Source: Candidatus Epulonipiscium sp.
GTDB lineage: Bacteria > Bacillota > Clostridia > Lachnospirales > Defluviitaleaceae
Assembly: GCA_012519205.1 (NCBI GenBank)
Contig: JAAYQR010000011.1
Span: forward strand, 62,001-126,000
Direction of reading: 5' to 3'
DNA: 64,000 nt
The notes under the pieces were generated by a model that was given only the letters and a program-made list of their open reading frames with translations, searched no databases and was not told the origin of the DNA. The translations under genes and the position numbers were made by a program. Shown one piece after another: positions 17,726 through 26,730 of this stretch (within the stretch, counting starts at the first letter, position 1; each line of letters starts with the position of its first letter).

Positions 17726-18613
17726 TTATATAACAACTTTATTTCGACCCTTACTTTTCGCTTGGTATAATTTATCATCTACGCATTTAAGAACATCAGT
17801 TGCTGTTAAATCGTTATTTTTAATTGTACATAATCCAAAGGATGCCGTTATGCTTACCTTCTTATTATCAATAATTATTTTTGACTTCTCAATAGTTTTT
17901 CTTATTCTTTCTAAAACCCTATACGCTTTTTTATTATTAGTATTTGGTAAACAAATTAAAAATTCTTCTCCTCCATATCTGCCTACCCAATCTCCCTCAT
18001 ATCTAATAGATTGTAATAGCATCCTTGCCACTTTTTTAATAACAATATCCCCTGCACCGTGACCATAGGTATCATTTACCTTTTTAAAATAATCTATATC
18101 CATTATAGCAATAGATAGAGGTATTCTACTTGAACATCTTTCAATTTCCCTAGGTAACATCTCATCAATATATCTCCTGTTATAAATGTTGGTTAGGGGG
18201 TCCTTCATTATGAGGGCATTTATATCTTGTATCATGTTACGAAGTTCATGCTCACGGCTTTGCCCCATATTAAATGTTTCAAGGACTATGCCTTCGGTAA
18301 TATCTTTTATTAATTCTAGGGCTATTATTTCATTATCACTTTCTATAGGTACAATGAATATTAAAAAAACCCTTTCTCCATTATGCTGTATCTTAACTAA
18401 GTTTTCTTGACTTTCCAGTGCCCTCTTAAGTATGCAATCCTTGCACTCCCTGTTATCTAGGCAATAGGGATAACAGTTAACATTATCTGGCACCTTCATT
18501 TCCTTGTATTTAATAACCTTCTTTTTAGTTGGATTAATAATTCGTACAATATCAAAGATTCTTTTATAAACTTCTATTTGTTGCAGAATATCGTATTCTA
18601 TTAATTCTTTCAT
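17726..18613 (-). CDS. Diguanylate cyclase with a Cys-rich PAS-like sensor domain
   Basis: Makes the second messenger c-di-GMP. About 295 aa: residues 1-115 form a PAS-like sensor and 125-295 a GGDEF domain. The GGDEF has DPLTNIYNRRYIDE, IMDIDYFKKVNDTYGH, the active site RYGGEEFLICLP and the terminal AKSKGRNKV. The sensor has CYPYCLDNRECKDCILKRA (four Cys) and ends in IALELIKDITEG, a pattern I know from clostridial sensor cyclases and which suggests a metal or redox ligand. There is no membrane segment. The ATG at 18613 is favoured with GGGGG upstream; a GTG 11 codons earlier is possible. An RxxD inhibitory site before GGEEF is not evident (the segment reads YEGDWVGRYGGEEF). Confidence 0.9.
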   Translation of the reverse strand: MKELIEYDILQQIEVYKRIFDIVRIINPTKKKVIKYKEMKVPDNVNCYPYCLDNRECKDCILKRALESQENLVKIQHNGERVFLIFIVPIESDNEIIALELIKDITEGIVLETFNMGQSREHELRNMIQDINALIMKDPLTNIYNRRYIDEMLPREIERCSSRIPLSIAIMDIDYFKKVNDTYGHGAGDIVIKKVARMLLQSIRYEGDWVGRYGGEEFLICLPNTNNKKAYRVLERIRKTIEKSKIIIDNKKVSITASFGLCTIKNNDLTATDVLKCVDDKLYQAKSKGRNKVVI

Positions 18614-18874
18614 ATAAGTAAGTTCCCCCTTTAAAATGGTCTTCACTTTATAACTATATCAGAATAAGTCTTTTGTAGTATTTAGTTTTTATTCATAATT
18701 ATTATTAGAGCTATATTAATTCATTTATTTATAAAAAACAACTTAATTCTTATTCTAATTGTGTTTTTCTACTAGTAATTAATTCCATCAAAAATAAAAG
18801 TACTGTTTCTAGTACTTAATATTATATTGGCATATCTAAAAAGATTTATTCAGTATAGATTTGTAAAAAATGAA

Positions 18875-18918
18875 AAACCGCCAAATTCAGTGCTTTATAA
18901 CATTGAATTTGACGGTTT
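18875..18918 (-). terminator. Terminator of the pflB-purH operon
   Basis: Long hairpin with arms at about 18875-18892 and 18901-18918, six bases after the purH stop, followed on the minus strand by a U-rich tail. Between 18647 and 18874 nothing else is evident beyond AT-rich sequence. Confidence 0.85.
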
Positions 18919-18923
18919 ATATA

Positions 18924-20480
18924 CTAATGTCTAAAATGTCTCATTCCTGTGAATACCATGGCTATTCCATATTTATCACAGGCATCTATGGATTCTTGGT
19001 CCCTTAGGGAACCTCCCGGCTGGATTATTGCTGTTATTCCTATTTTTGCTGCTTCTTCAACACAATCTGGAAATGGAAAGAAAGCATCAGAGGCAAGACT
19101 TGCCCCTTTTAATTTATCTGCTCCTAATTGCTCTATGCAATGGTCTATTGCCTGCTTACAAGCCCAGATTCTATTGACCTGTCCAGGTCCTACCCCTAGG
19201 GACTGTTTATCTTTAGCTATGGCTATACCATTGGATTTTGCATATTTTACTATTTTCCAAGCAAAAAGTAAGTCTTCCATCTCTTTTTCTGTCGGTTTTT
19301 TCTTGGTTACTATCTTTGGCTCTTCTTCTGGAAGAAGTACATTATCTATATCTTGTATTAATAATCCACCTGCTACTTTCTTTAAATCATAGGAGCCTTT
19401 TGGCTGTTTAACTGTAATATCATCAAGTCTTAGGATTCTAAGATTTTTCTTTTTAGTCAATACTTCTAAAGCTTCACTACTATATTTTGGGGCAACAATA
19501 ATCTCTATAAAAATCTTATTCATTTCTATAGCTGTTTTTTCATCGATTTCACGATTTGCCACTACTATGCCCCCAAATATAGAAACTGGGTCCGAAGTAT
19601 AGGCTGTCATATATGCATCATAAATATTATTACCACTGCCTACACCACAGGGATTTGCATGTTTACACGCAACAACCGTAGGTTCTTCGAATTCTTTAAG
19701 AAGTTCTAGAGCCCCATTTGTATCATTAATATTATTAAAAGAAAGTTCTTTACCGTGAAGCTGAGTAGCCGAACTTAAACACCCTGTGTTTTTTCCTATT
19801 TCTTTATAAAAAGCTGCCTTTTGGTGAGGATTTTCTCCATATCTCATATCCTGAACCTTTTCAAAGGTTAGGCTTAAAGTATCTGGGAAGCCTTCACCTT
19901 CCCTTTGTTTTCTGAGGTAGTTCGCAATAAGGGTATCATAGCTTGATGTATGTTCAAACACCTTAGAGGATAAATAGAACTTAGTATTTTTTGATACCTC
20001 ACCTTTTTCTTTAAGTTCATCTAAAACCCTATCATAATCCTTAGGGTCTACTATAACCGCTACATCTTGATAATTCTTTGCAGCAGAACGAAGCATTGTA
20101 GGACCACCTATATCAATATTTTCAATGGCATCTTCTAAAGTTACACCATCTTTTAAAATAGTTTGTTTAAAGGGGTATAAATTCACAACTACCATATCTA
20201 TAGGGGTTATATCTAATTCTTCTAATTGACTTACATGTTCTTTCTTGCTTCTCATAGCAAGAAGGCCTGCATGAATATTAGGATGAAGGGTCTTTACCCT
20301 ACCATCTAGGCATTCTGGAAACCCCGTTATTTCAGAAATACCGATAACCTTAATTCCTGCATCGGAAATAGCTTTAGCTGTTCCCCCGGTAGATACAATT
20401 TCAAAACCTAGCTCACTAATTTTTTTTGCAAATTCTATAACTCCTGTTTTGTCTGAAACACTAATTAATGCTCTTTTCAT
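18924..20480 (-). CDS. purH: Bifunctional AICAR formyltransferase / IMP cyclohydrolase
   Basis: Catalyses the last two steps of IMP synthesis, 518 aa. The N-terminal cyclohydrolase (1-195) has [44 protein letters not shown] and the MGS-like fold. The C-terminal formyltransferase (200-518) has [29 protein letters not shown] with the catalytic Lys-His, the [14 protein letters not shown] loop, and [14 protein letters not shown]. It lies 20 bases after pflB in one transcript. PurH consumes 10-formyl-THF, which can be charged from formate made by PflB, so the two genes are metabolically linked. Both sit downstream of a ZTP riboswitch that reports shortage of this formyl donor. Confidence 0.97.
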   Translation of the reverse strand: MKRALISVSDKTGVIEFAKKISELGFEIVSTGGTAKAISDAGIKVIGISEITGFPECLDGRVKTLHPNIHAGLLAMRSKKEHVSQLEELDITPIDMVVVNLYPFKQTILKDGVTLEDAIENIDIGGPTMLRSAAKNYQDVAVIVDPKDYDRVLDELKEKGEVSKNTKFYLSSKVFEHTSSYDTLIANYLRKQREGEGFPDTLSLTFEKVQDMRYGENPHQKAAFYKEIGKNTGCLSSATQLHGKELSFNNINDTNGALELLKEFEEPTVVACKHANPCGVGSGNNIYDAYMTAYTSDPVSIFGGIVVANREIDEKTAIEMNKIFIEIIVAPKYSSEALEVLTKKKNLRILRLDDITVKQPKGSYDLKKVAGGLLIQDIDNVLLPEEEPKIVTKKKPTEKEMEDLLFAWKIVKYAKSNGIAIAKDKQSLGVGPGQVNRIWACKQAIDHCIEQLGADKLKGASLASDAFFPFPDCVEEAAKIGITAIIQPGGSLRDQESIDACDKYGIAMVFTGMRHFRH

Positions 20481-20500
20481 ACTATATATCCTCCTTAATT

Positions 20501-22732
20501 TTATAATTTACCATGGAAACTCCTACTAATTACTTCTTGCTGCTGCTCTTTGCTTAATTTGTGGAAATTAACCGCATAACCGGATACCCTAATTGTTAGA
20601 TTGGGATGCTTTTCCGGGTGCTCCATAGCTTCTATCAATTTTTCCCTATTGATTACATTGACATTAAGATGATGAGCATTTTGAATAAAATAGCCCTCTA
20701 GAATACCTACTAAATTGTTGATTTGTTCGTCTTTTGCCTTCCCTAAAGTAGTTGGTTCTATACTAAGGGTACAGGATATACCATCCTTACAGGCCTCATA
20801 AGGAAGTTTTGCTACAGAGTTAAGGGAGGCTAGTGCTCCTTTTTTATCCCTATTATGCATAGGATTAGCCCCTGGAGCAAAGGGTTCCCCCATTTTTCTT
20901 CCATCGGGGGTATTTCCCGTTTTCTTTCCATATACCACATTAGAAGTTATTGTTAATATAGATAGGGTATGCTTTGCTCCTCTATAGGATGGAACCTTAG
21001 AAAGTTCATTATTAAATTCGACAACCAAATCCCTAGCAATATTGTCTACCCTTTCATCATCGTTACCATATTTAGGAAAATCCCCTTCCATCGTAAAATC
21101 GATTATCATTCCTTTTTCATCTCGAATAGGATGGACTTTGGCATGTTTTATAGCACTTAAAGAATCTGCTACTACCGATAGACCGGCTACTCCAAAAGCC
21201 ATAAATCTTCCTACCTCGGTATCATGAAGTGCCATCTGCAACTTTTCATAAGCGTATTTATCATGCATATAATGAATGACATTCATAGTATTAACATAAA
21301 GGTTGCAAAGCCAGTGGCTATAATATGAAAATCTTTTCACTACTTCTTCATACTCTAATGTATCTCCTAAGATAGGTTCCATATATGGGCCTACCTGCTC
21401 CTTACTTATTTCATCTTTTCCCCCATTAAGACTCATTAAAAGTACCTTAGGAAGATTGCATCTAGCCCCAAAAAACTGCATTTGTTTTCCTATTTTCATG
21501 GCAGATACACAGCAGGCAATCCCGTAGTCATCCCCATAGCTTGTTCGCATTATATCATCATTTTCATATTGTATGGAATCTGTTTCAACAGAAACTTTGG
21601 CACAATATTTTTTAAATTCTAAAGGCAGCCCGTTAGCCCAAAGCACAGTTAGATTAGGTTCCGGAGCAGGACCTAAGGTATATAAAGTATTAAGGAATCT
21701 ATAAGAGGATTTGGTTACTAATGTCCTTCCGTCTTCTCCCATACCCCCAAGGGATTCTGTAATCCAAAGAGGATCACCTGCAAATAATTCGTTATACTCT
21801 GGGGTTCTAAGTACTCTTGCCATCCTAAGTTTTAAAATAAAATCATCTATTATTTCTTGTATTTCTATTTCTGTAAAAGTACCTTCTTTTAAATCCCTTT
21901 CGAAATATATGTCTAGGAATGTACTTACCCGCCCTAGAGACATAGCGGCTCCATTTTGTTCCTTTATGGCCCCCAGATATCCAAAATATAGCCATTGCAC
22001 TGCTTCTTTTGAGTTATGGGCGGGTTTTGATATATCCACCTCATAAAGTAGTGCCATCTTCTTTAATTTGTCTAAAAAATCAATTTGACGATATATCTCT
22101 TCGGAAAGTCTAATATTCTCATCAGTCATCGCCTTTTTGGCAATATTTTTCTTGTCCTTTTTCTTTTCCTCTATTAAAAAATCTACGCCATACAGGGGAA
22201 TTCTCCTATAATCCCCTATAATTCTTCCCCTACCATAGGCATCGGGAAGACCTGTTATAATTCCATGCCTTCTTACTTTACGCATTTCATCACTATAAAC
22301 CCTAAATACTCCATCATTATGAGTAGTTCTATAAGCAAAATGTTCCTCTATATTCCTATCTAATTTATACCCATAAGCTTCACAGGCCTGTCTCGTCATA
22401 CGGATACCCCCAAAGGGATTTACCCCTCTTCTTAAAGGTCTGTTAGTTTGAAATCCTACTATTATTTCTTTTTCTTTTTCAAGATATCCTGGAGCATATG
22501 TAAGTAGGGACGATACTGTAGAAGTATCGATATCTAACACTCCACCCCACTCAGATTCCAATCTACATAAATCGTTATATTTTTTTAAAAGCTCCCTTGT
22601 TCTATCTGTAGCCCCCTCTAGAAAACCATCATTACCTTCATAGGGTGTATAATTTTTTTGTATGAAATCCCGCACATTGATTTCTTTTTCCCATACTCCT
22701 TTTCTAAAACTTCTCCATTGATTTACTTCCAT
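20501..22732 (-). CDS. pflB: Formate C-acetyltransferase (pyruvate formate-lyase)
   Basis: Oxygen-sensitive glycyl-radical enzyme that converts pyruvate and CoA to acetyl-CoA and formate, 743 aa, full length. The tandem active cysteines are in [13 protein letters not shown] (near residue 410) and the radical glycine is in RVSGYAVNF near the C-terminus (about residue 724). [27 protein letters not shown] is the typical N-terminal core. AAAAGGAGG precedes the ATG. No activating enzyme gene (pflA) lies next to it. The 5' leader is a ZTP riboswitch. In purine-starved anaerobes this enzyme supplies formate for one-carbon metabolism. Confidence 0.97.
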   Translation of the reverse strand: MEVNQWRSFRKGVWEKEINVRDFIQKNYTPYEGNDGFLEGATDRTRELLKKYNDLCRLESEWGGVLDIDTSTVSSLLTYAPGYLEKEKEIIVGFQTNRPLRRGVNPFGGIRMTRQACEAYGYKLDRNIEEHFAYRTTHNDGVFRVYSDEMRKVRRHGIITGLPDAYGRGRIIGDYRRIPLYGVDFLIEEKKKDKKNIAKKAMTDENIRLSEEIYRQIDFLDKLKKMALLYEVDISKPAHNSKEAVQWLYFGYLGAIKEQNGAAMSLGRVSTFLDIYFERDLKEGTFTEIEIQEIIDDFILKLRMARVLRTPEYNELFAGDPLWITESLGGMGEDGRTLVTKSSYRFLNTLYTLGPAPEPNLTVLWANGLPLEFKKYCAKVSVETDSIQYENDDIMRTSYGDDYGIACCVSAMKIGKQMQFFGARCNLPKVLLMSLNGGKDEISKEQVGPYMEPILGDTLEYEEVVKRFSYYSHWLCNLYVNTMNVIHYMHDKYAYEKLQMALHDTEVGRFMAFGVAGLSVVADSLSAIKHAKVHPIRDEKGMIIDFTMEGDFPKYGNDDERVDNIARDLVVEFNNELSKVPSYRGAKHTLSILTITSNVVYGKKTGNTPDGRKMGEPFAPGANPMHNRDKKGALASLNSVAKLPYEACKDGISCTLSIEPTTLGKAKDEQINNLVGILEGYFIQNAHHLNVNVINREKLIEAMEHPEKHPNLTIRVSGYAVNFHKLSKEQQQEVISRSFHGKL

Positions 22733-22751
22733 CTTTTCGCCTCCTTTTAAT

Positions 22752-22862
22752 ATAAAAAAACCGCCTGAACAAACAGGCTTAATATAGTCTGTTTGCCCAG
22801 GCGGTCGGCGAGTTTTCCCTGTATTTCCCGTGGGTTATCCCACTATCCGCCAGTCATACAAG
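22752..22862 (-). promoter_or_regulatory. ZTP riboswitch (pfl motif) with intrinsic-terminator expression platform
   Basis: Read on the minus strand, the aptamer starts with GACTGGCGGATAGTGGG (from 22855) and continues with AACCCACGGGAAA. It closes with the hallmark CCGCCTGGGCA (22794-22804). This fits the pfl/ZTP consensus, in which the last element forms the ZTP-binding pseudoknot. The same bases (22789-22804) pair with 22761-22776 to build a terminator ending in a U run at 22752-22760. ZTP binding should keep them in the aptamer and let transcription run into pflB-purH. ZTP accumulates when 10-formyl-THF is short. Confidence 0.93.
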
Positions 22863-22877
22863 GATTATTCGTTTTGC

Positions 22878-24242
22878 TTAGAAAATATATTTTAAAATAA
22901 ACAAAGCTGCTATAATGTACATTACCATATGAACATTTTTACCCTTACCAGTGATAAGTTTAAGAAGTACATAAGATATTACTCCAAAAACTAAACCTTC
23001 AGAAATACTATAAGCTAAAGGCATCATGATGATTGTTAAAAATGCTGGAAGTCCCTCTGTGTAATCTGTAAAATTAATTTTAGTTACAGATTCCATCATA
23101 AACAGCCCTACAATAATCAGTACCGGTGCTGTTGCAAAGGAAGGAATGACCATTATAATTGGTGTAAAGATTAAAGCAACTGCAAATAATACCGCGGTGG
23201 TTAGGGAAGTTAATCCGGTCCTACCGCCATCAGCAACCCCAGAAGCACTTTCTACATAAGTTGTAACAGTGGAAGTACCAAGGATAGCTCCTCCTACTGT
23301 ACCAATAGCATCTGCAAGAAGGGCTTCTTTTACTTTCGGCAGCTTTCCATCTTTGTCCAAAAATCCTGCTTTACTAGATACCCCTATTAAAGTTCCAATG
23401 GTATCAAATATATCTACAAACAGAAAAGAAAAAATAACAACTATAAAATCCAATGTAATCACTTTAGAAAAAGAAAACTTAGCAAAGGTCGGTGCTACAC
23501 TTGGCGGTGCAGATATAATTCCTTCAGGAATCAAACTAAACATACCAATTTCAGGGTTTACAACATACAATCCTGTAAGTTGGCAAACCAATCCAAGAAC
23601 ATAAGTGCCAAGTATTCCCCAAAGCAGAGCCCCTTTTACTTTTTTGATTACTAATGTGGCAGTTAAAATAAGCCCAACTAAAGCCAATACCACAGTAATG
23701 CTTTTAACATTTCCCAAGGTAACAAGAGTTGCCTGTTCTGATACGATAATACCTGCATTTTGAAAACCTATAAAGGTAATAAATAATCCTATCCCAACAC
23801 TTACTGCATATTTCATATTTTGAGGAATAGCATCAAAAATGGCTTCACGAACATTAACAAGGCTCAAAAGAATGAATACAATCCCTTCGATAAGTATTGC
23901 TGTTAGTGCCATTTCCCAACCATAAACCGAGGCAACACTAAAGGCAAAGAAAGCATTAAGTCCCATCCCCGGTGCCAGGGCAAACGGATAGTTTGCAAGT
24001 AACGCCATCATAAGGGTACCTAGGGCTGCTCCTAGGGCTGTTGCTGTTAAAACAGCTCCCTTTTCCATTCCTGTTGTGCTTAAAATATCAGGGTTAACCA
24101 CTAAGATATATGCCATGGTCATAAATGTTGTAATCCCAGCAAGAACTTCCGTTTTTACATCTGTGTTGTGCTGACTTAACTTGAATACCTTTTCTAATAA
24201 ACCATTGCTTTGAGGCCCCTTTTTTGCTTTTGATTGTGCCAT
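22878..24242 (-). CDS. NCS2-family nucleobase permease (PbuG/PbuO-like guanine/hypoxanthine type)
   Basis: Membrane transporter of 454 aa with about 12-14 membrane segments. It starts after a hydrophilic head (1-35) with TDVKTEVLAGITTFMTMAYILVVNP, the signature of the AzgA/PbuG branch of NCS2. ALAPGMGLNAFFAF and DIFDTIGTLIGVSSKAGFLDKDGKLP are the conserved substrate and cation regions. SGVADGGRTGLTSL forms the central motif. Substrate is likely hypoxanthine, guanine or adenine in symport with H+. It lies upstream of the pflB leader and has its own promoter and a structured leader. Confidence 0.92.
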   Translation of the reverse strand: MAQSKAKKGPQSNGLLEKVFKLSQHNTDVKTEVLAGITTFMTMAYILVVNPDILSTTGMEKGAVLTATALGAALGTLMMALLANYPFALAPGMGLNAFFAFSVASVYGWEMALTAILIEGIVFILLSLVNVREAIFDAIPQNMKYAVSVGIGLFITFIGFQNAGIIVSEQATLVTLGNVKSITVVLALVGLILTATLVIKKVKGALLWGILGTYVLGLVCQLTGLYVVNPEIGMFSLIPEGIISAPPSVAPTFAKFSFSKVITLDFIVVIFSFLFVDIFDTIGTLIGVSSKAGFLDKDGKLPKVKEALLADAIGTVGGAILGTSTVTTYVESASGVADGGRTGLTSLTTAVLFAVALIFTPIIMVIPSFATAPVLIIVGLFMMESVTKINFTDYTEGLPAFLTIIMMPLAYSISEGLVFGVISYVLLKLITGKGKNVHMVMYIIAALFILKYIF

Positions 24243-24296
24243 TTTAAATATCCTCCCTTAAACAATTTAAATTGAAAAAGCAAATAGTCAAACTCC

Positions 24297-24363
24297 ATAA
24301 ACTAAAAAATTCACAGGTTGTCTTGGACTTTTCTCTAGACTTCCATATGTGAATATAGTTTAT
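24297..24363 (-). promoter_or_regulatory. Structured 5' leader of the nucleobase permease gene
   Basis: On the minus strand ATAAACTA (24356-24363) pairs with TAGTTTAT (24297-24304), and TTCACA (24348-24353) with TGTGAA (24310-24315), the latter followed by a run of five to six U. A further GTCT...AGAC stem lies in the apical part. The inner helix plus U run looks like an intrinsic terminator, while the outer helix would bury that U run. This suggests attenuation. It does not match the purine, ZTP or PreQ1 consensus as I know them. Confidence 0.5.
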
Positions 24364-24378
24364 ATTTATTACAAAATT

Positions 24379-24408
24379 ATTGTATCAAATTTAAGCATTT
24401 CTTGTCAA
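24379..24408 (-). promoter_or_regulatory. Promoter of the nucleobase permease gene
   Basis: TTGACA (24403-24408) and TACAAT (24379-24384) on the minus strand with an 18-base spacer. Expected transcript start is near 24372, leaving a leader of about 130 bases. Confidence 0.8.
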
Positions 24409-24440
24409 TGGTTTCTCGAACTTTTTACTGAATGCCTTTA

Positions 24441-25127
24441 TTAATGTTCGGCATTAATGATAGCACCCTGAGATTTACCTTTTGCAATATCTACAGATGC
24501 GGAGGCACCTATTCGGTTTGCCCCTGCCCTTATTAGGGCTTCGGCATCTTCTTTAGTCTTTATTCCTCCTGAGGCCTTAACCCCCATGGTATCCCCTACG
24601 GTCTTTCTCATTAATACTATATCATCTCTTATAGCGCCTCCCCCTAAAAAACCCGTGGAAGTTTTTACAAAATCCGCTCCTGCTTCTTTGGCTAATAGAC
24701 AAGCCTTTTGCTTTTCCCCATCGGTTAAAAGAGAGGTTTCTATAATAACTTTTACTATGGCTCTATCCTTAACAGCATGAACTACAGCCTTAATATCATC
24801 TCTTACAAAGTCATATTTCTTATCCTTTAGGGCCCCTATATTTATTACCATATCTACATCTGTAGCCCCATTTTCTACAGCATCCTTAGCTTCCAATGCC
24901 TTCATACCAGTAATCATAGCCCCTAAGGGAAATCCTATTACTGTGGTTATGCCTATGTCACTATCTTGAAGTAAATGCTTTGCCATGGGAACGTAACAAG
25001 GATTTACACAAACTGTAGCAAATCCATATTCAATAGCCTCCTTACATAATTTCTTAATGTCCTCTTCCCTAGTATCTGGCCTTAACATTGTATGGTCAAT
25101 CATTGTAGCTAACTTTTCATTTATCAT
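24441..25127 (-). CDS. deoC: Deoxyribose-phosphate aldolase
   Basis: Cleaves 2-deoxyribose-5-phosphate to glyceraldehyde-3-phosphate and acetaldehyde in deoxynucleoside breakdown, 228 aa, class I TIM barrel. The family opening [20 protein letters not shown] is present. Catalytic elements are [46 protein letters not shown], the Schiff-base lysine in [10 protein letters not shown], and VKASGGIKT with the second lysine. AGGAGGTATTGTA precedes the ATG. It is a single gene between the permease and the RNA leader. Confidence 0.97.
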   Translation of the reverse strand: MINEKLATMIDHTMLRPDTREEDIKKLCKEAIEYGFATVCVNPCYVPMAKHLLQDSDIGITTVIGFPLGAMITGMKALEAKDAVENGATDVDMVINIGALKDKKYDFVRDDIKAVVHAVKDRAIVKVIIETSLLTDGEKQKACLLAKEAGADFVKTSTGFLGGGAIRDDIVLMRKTVGDTMGVKASGGIKTKEDAEALIRAGANRIGASASVDIAKGKSQGAIINAEH

Positions 25128-25466
25128 TACAATACCTCCTATAATTATGTAAAAAGTTTATATATATATGGTTTCAATAATTATAAATATATATTCACTC
25201 ATGTATTCTGAATTTCTTATAAGTGTTAATAAGATTATATGCTTTGATATTCCAGTAGGATTTATCTCTTTGACTATATAATATATATCATAATCCTCCA
25301 TATTACCAAAATCAACTATATCTTTTAACATACAATATTCTCTAAACTAACCTCCATAAAAATAGCCCTTTATTAGTATTATCTTCTTGCCGTCCTTAAT
25401 ATCAAATTCATAAATATATTATTGATTTATGATGTTCTTTGAATATTAAAAAGCTTAAAATTCATA
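25128..25466. other. AT-rich intergenic gap without a recognised gene
   Basis: About 340 bases, very AT-rich and full of stops in all frames. No ORF with a ribosome-binding site, tRNA or strong hairpin was seen; the deoC promoter presumably lies here but no near-consensus pair is clear. Confidence 0.5.
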
Positions 25467-25495
25467 TTGACAACTAAATTTTTTTATGATATATT
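25467..25495 (+). promoter_or_regulatory. Near-consensus promoter of the structured RNA / proXVW transcript
   Basis: TTGACA (25467-25472), 17-base spacer, TATATT (25490-25495) on the plus strand. Start of transcription expected near 25502. Confidence 0.82.
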
Positions 25496-25501
25496 GCAAG
25501 C

Positions 25502-25797
25502 TACAATTAAATTGTGAAGTACAAATCATGAGTAAGTATTTAGTGAGGTTGGGCATGTAAGTCTTAATATAATTCATCCATAGGACTTGTAGGTGTTAAT
25601 TCAAGCTAAATCATAAAACCGAAATTGTTTTGGAAAAACTTTAATTAGGTAGAACTGGGGTTTATTCAGGATCAACTTATAAATAAGGTGGTCATGAATT
25701 AGACTATGCAAATGGTTTAATGTGAGCCATAAAGGCGAAACTTAAGCACTCTAACTCTACGTATTAGCGATAATACTAGAGTTAGGGTGCTTTTTGT
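25502..25797 (+). ncRNA. About 300-nt structured RNA leader, class not recognised, ending in a terminator
   Basis: Between a strong promoter and a strong terminator there is no credible ORF but several good helices. A hairpin pairs about 25556-25566 with TAGGACTTGTA (about 25581-25591). CTAAAT near 25605 can pair with ATTTAG near 25539 to enclose it. Others are CCGAAA/TTTTGG (about 25619-25633), GATCAACTTAT with ATAAGGTGGTC (about 25670-25694, one mismatch), ATTAGAC/GTTTAAT (about 25698-25720) and GCC/GGC near 25730. It ends 41 bases before proX, in the same direction. I could not match it to T-box, SAM, lysine, cobalamin, TPP, FMN, glycine, ydaO, GEMM, 6S, SRP, tmRNA or RNase P. It may be a cis-regulator of the osmoprotectant transporter or a free small RNA. 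Confidence 0.65.
25746..25797 (+). terminator. Intrinsic terminator between the RNA leader and proX
   Basis: Arms of about 15 bases, AGCACTCTAACTCTA and TAGAGTTAGGGTGCT, with a 17-base loop, followed by TTTTTGTTTT. It lies upstream of the first gene, so expression of proX needs read-through or antitermination, unless another promoter lies in the 41-base gap. Confidence 0.9.
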
Positions 25798-25838
25798 TTT
25801 AATCCAGTAAAAAAAGAAAATCAGGAGGAAAAAGGGGT

Positions 25839-26729
25839 ATGAAGTTAAAAAAATTTTTAGGGATAATGGTATCTATATCATTGCTTATGGGGGTTGTAGG
25901 ATGTGCAAATACCGAAAATACATTAGGTGCAACTGAAAATAAAAGTGTAATTAATCTAGGTGTTACACCCTACCCACATATAGACCTTATAACTGAAATA
26001 CTTGAATTATCCTTAGGAGAGTTAGGTTATGAAACAGAAAGAGTTGAAGGTGATGTAGGTTTTATGTATCTAGGAATGTCCCAAGGCGATATAGATATCT
26101 ATCCAGATGGATGGTTACCAATTTTACACGGTAACTATATCGATAAATACGGCGATAGACTAGAAGTCGGTAACACGATATATGAACAAGTTACCATGGG
26201 AATAGTTGTTCCTACCTATGTGGATATTAACTCCATCCAAGAACTTAAGGATAATGCAGAAATATTTGATAATAAAATAGTTGGTATCGAACCTAGCGCT
26301 GGTATCATGTTAACAGCTTCAGAAACAATAGATGCTTATGGAATGGATAATATCGAATTATTAGAAGGAAGTACCCCTGCTATGCTAGCAGAAGTAGATA
26401 ATGCTGTTAGAGCAGAAGAACCTATAGCATTTTTGGGTTGGAGACCCCATATTATGTTTTCTGAATATGACCTTAAGGTATTAGAAGATGATATGGATAT
26501 TTGGGATTTTGATGATGTTCGTTCCGTTATGAACCCAGAACTAAAAGAAAAATCACCAGAGGCATATGAACTTATACAAAATTTCAAAATTAGTATAGAT
26601 GATATAGAAGACATATTATTTAAACTAGAACAAGGTGAAAACTCCTTAGAAGAATTATCTGCTGAGTGGTTAGCAAATAATAGGGGATTTCTTGATGAAA
26701 TATTAGAACAAGGGGTGGCATCTAAATAA
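25839..26729 (+). CDS. proX: Osmoprotectant (glycine betaine/proline-type) ABC transporter binding lipoprotein
   Basis: Extracytoplasmic solute-binding protein of 296 aa. A signal peptide ends in the lipobox MGVVGC (Cys at about 22) for membrane anchoring. The OpuAC fold opens with INLGVTPYPHIDLITEILEL and has QGDIDIYPDGWLPILHGNYIDKYG, rich in aromatic residues that could form the cation cage for a quaternary amine. IVGIEPSAGIMLTASETIDAYG and PIAFLGWRPHIMFSEYDLKVLED are also typical of ProX/OpuAC. AGGAGG lies upstream of the ATG. The stop is one base from proV. It delivers a compatible solute to ProW under osmotic stress. Confidence 0.93.
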   Translation: MKLKKFLGIMVSISLLMGVVGCANTENTLGATENKSVINLGVTPYPHIDLITEILELSLGELGYETERVEGDVGFMYLGMSQGDIDIYPDGWLPILHGNYIDKYGDRLEVGNTIYEQVTMGIVVPTYVDINSIQELKDNAEIFDNKIVGIEPSAGIMLTASETIDAYGMDNIELLEGSTPAMLAEVDNAVRAEEPIAFLGWRPHIMFSEYDLKVLEDDMDIWDFDDVRSVMNPELKEKSPEAYELIQNFKISIDDIEDILFKLEQGENSLEELSAEWLANNRGFLDEILEQGVASK

Positions 26730-26730
26730 T

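Noticed and set aside
24243-24372. Purine riboswitch before the nucleobase permease
   Set aside because: The two kissing loops and the conserved three-way-junction core are absent; only hairpins are present.
25502-25797. T-box or ydaO (c-di-AMP) riboswitch
   Set aside because: No TGGNACCGCG-type T-box sequence and no ydaO core (GGGGTGAATCC ... CCGAATCCGTCAGC) could be found.
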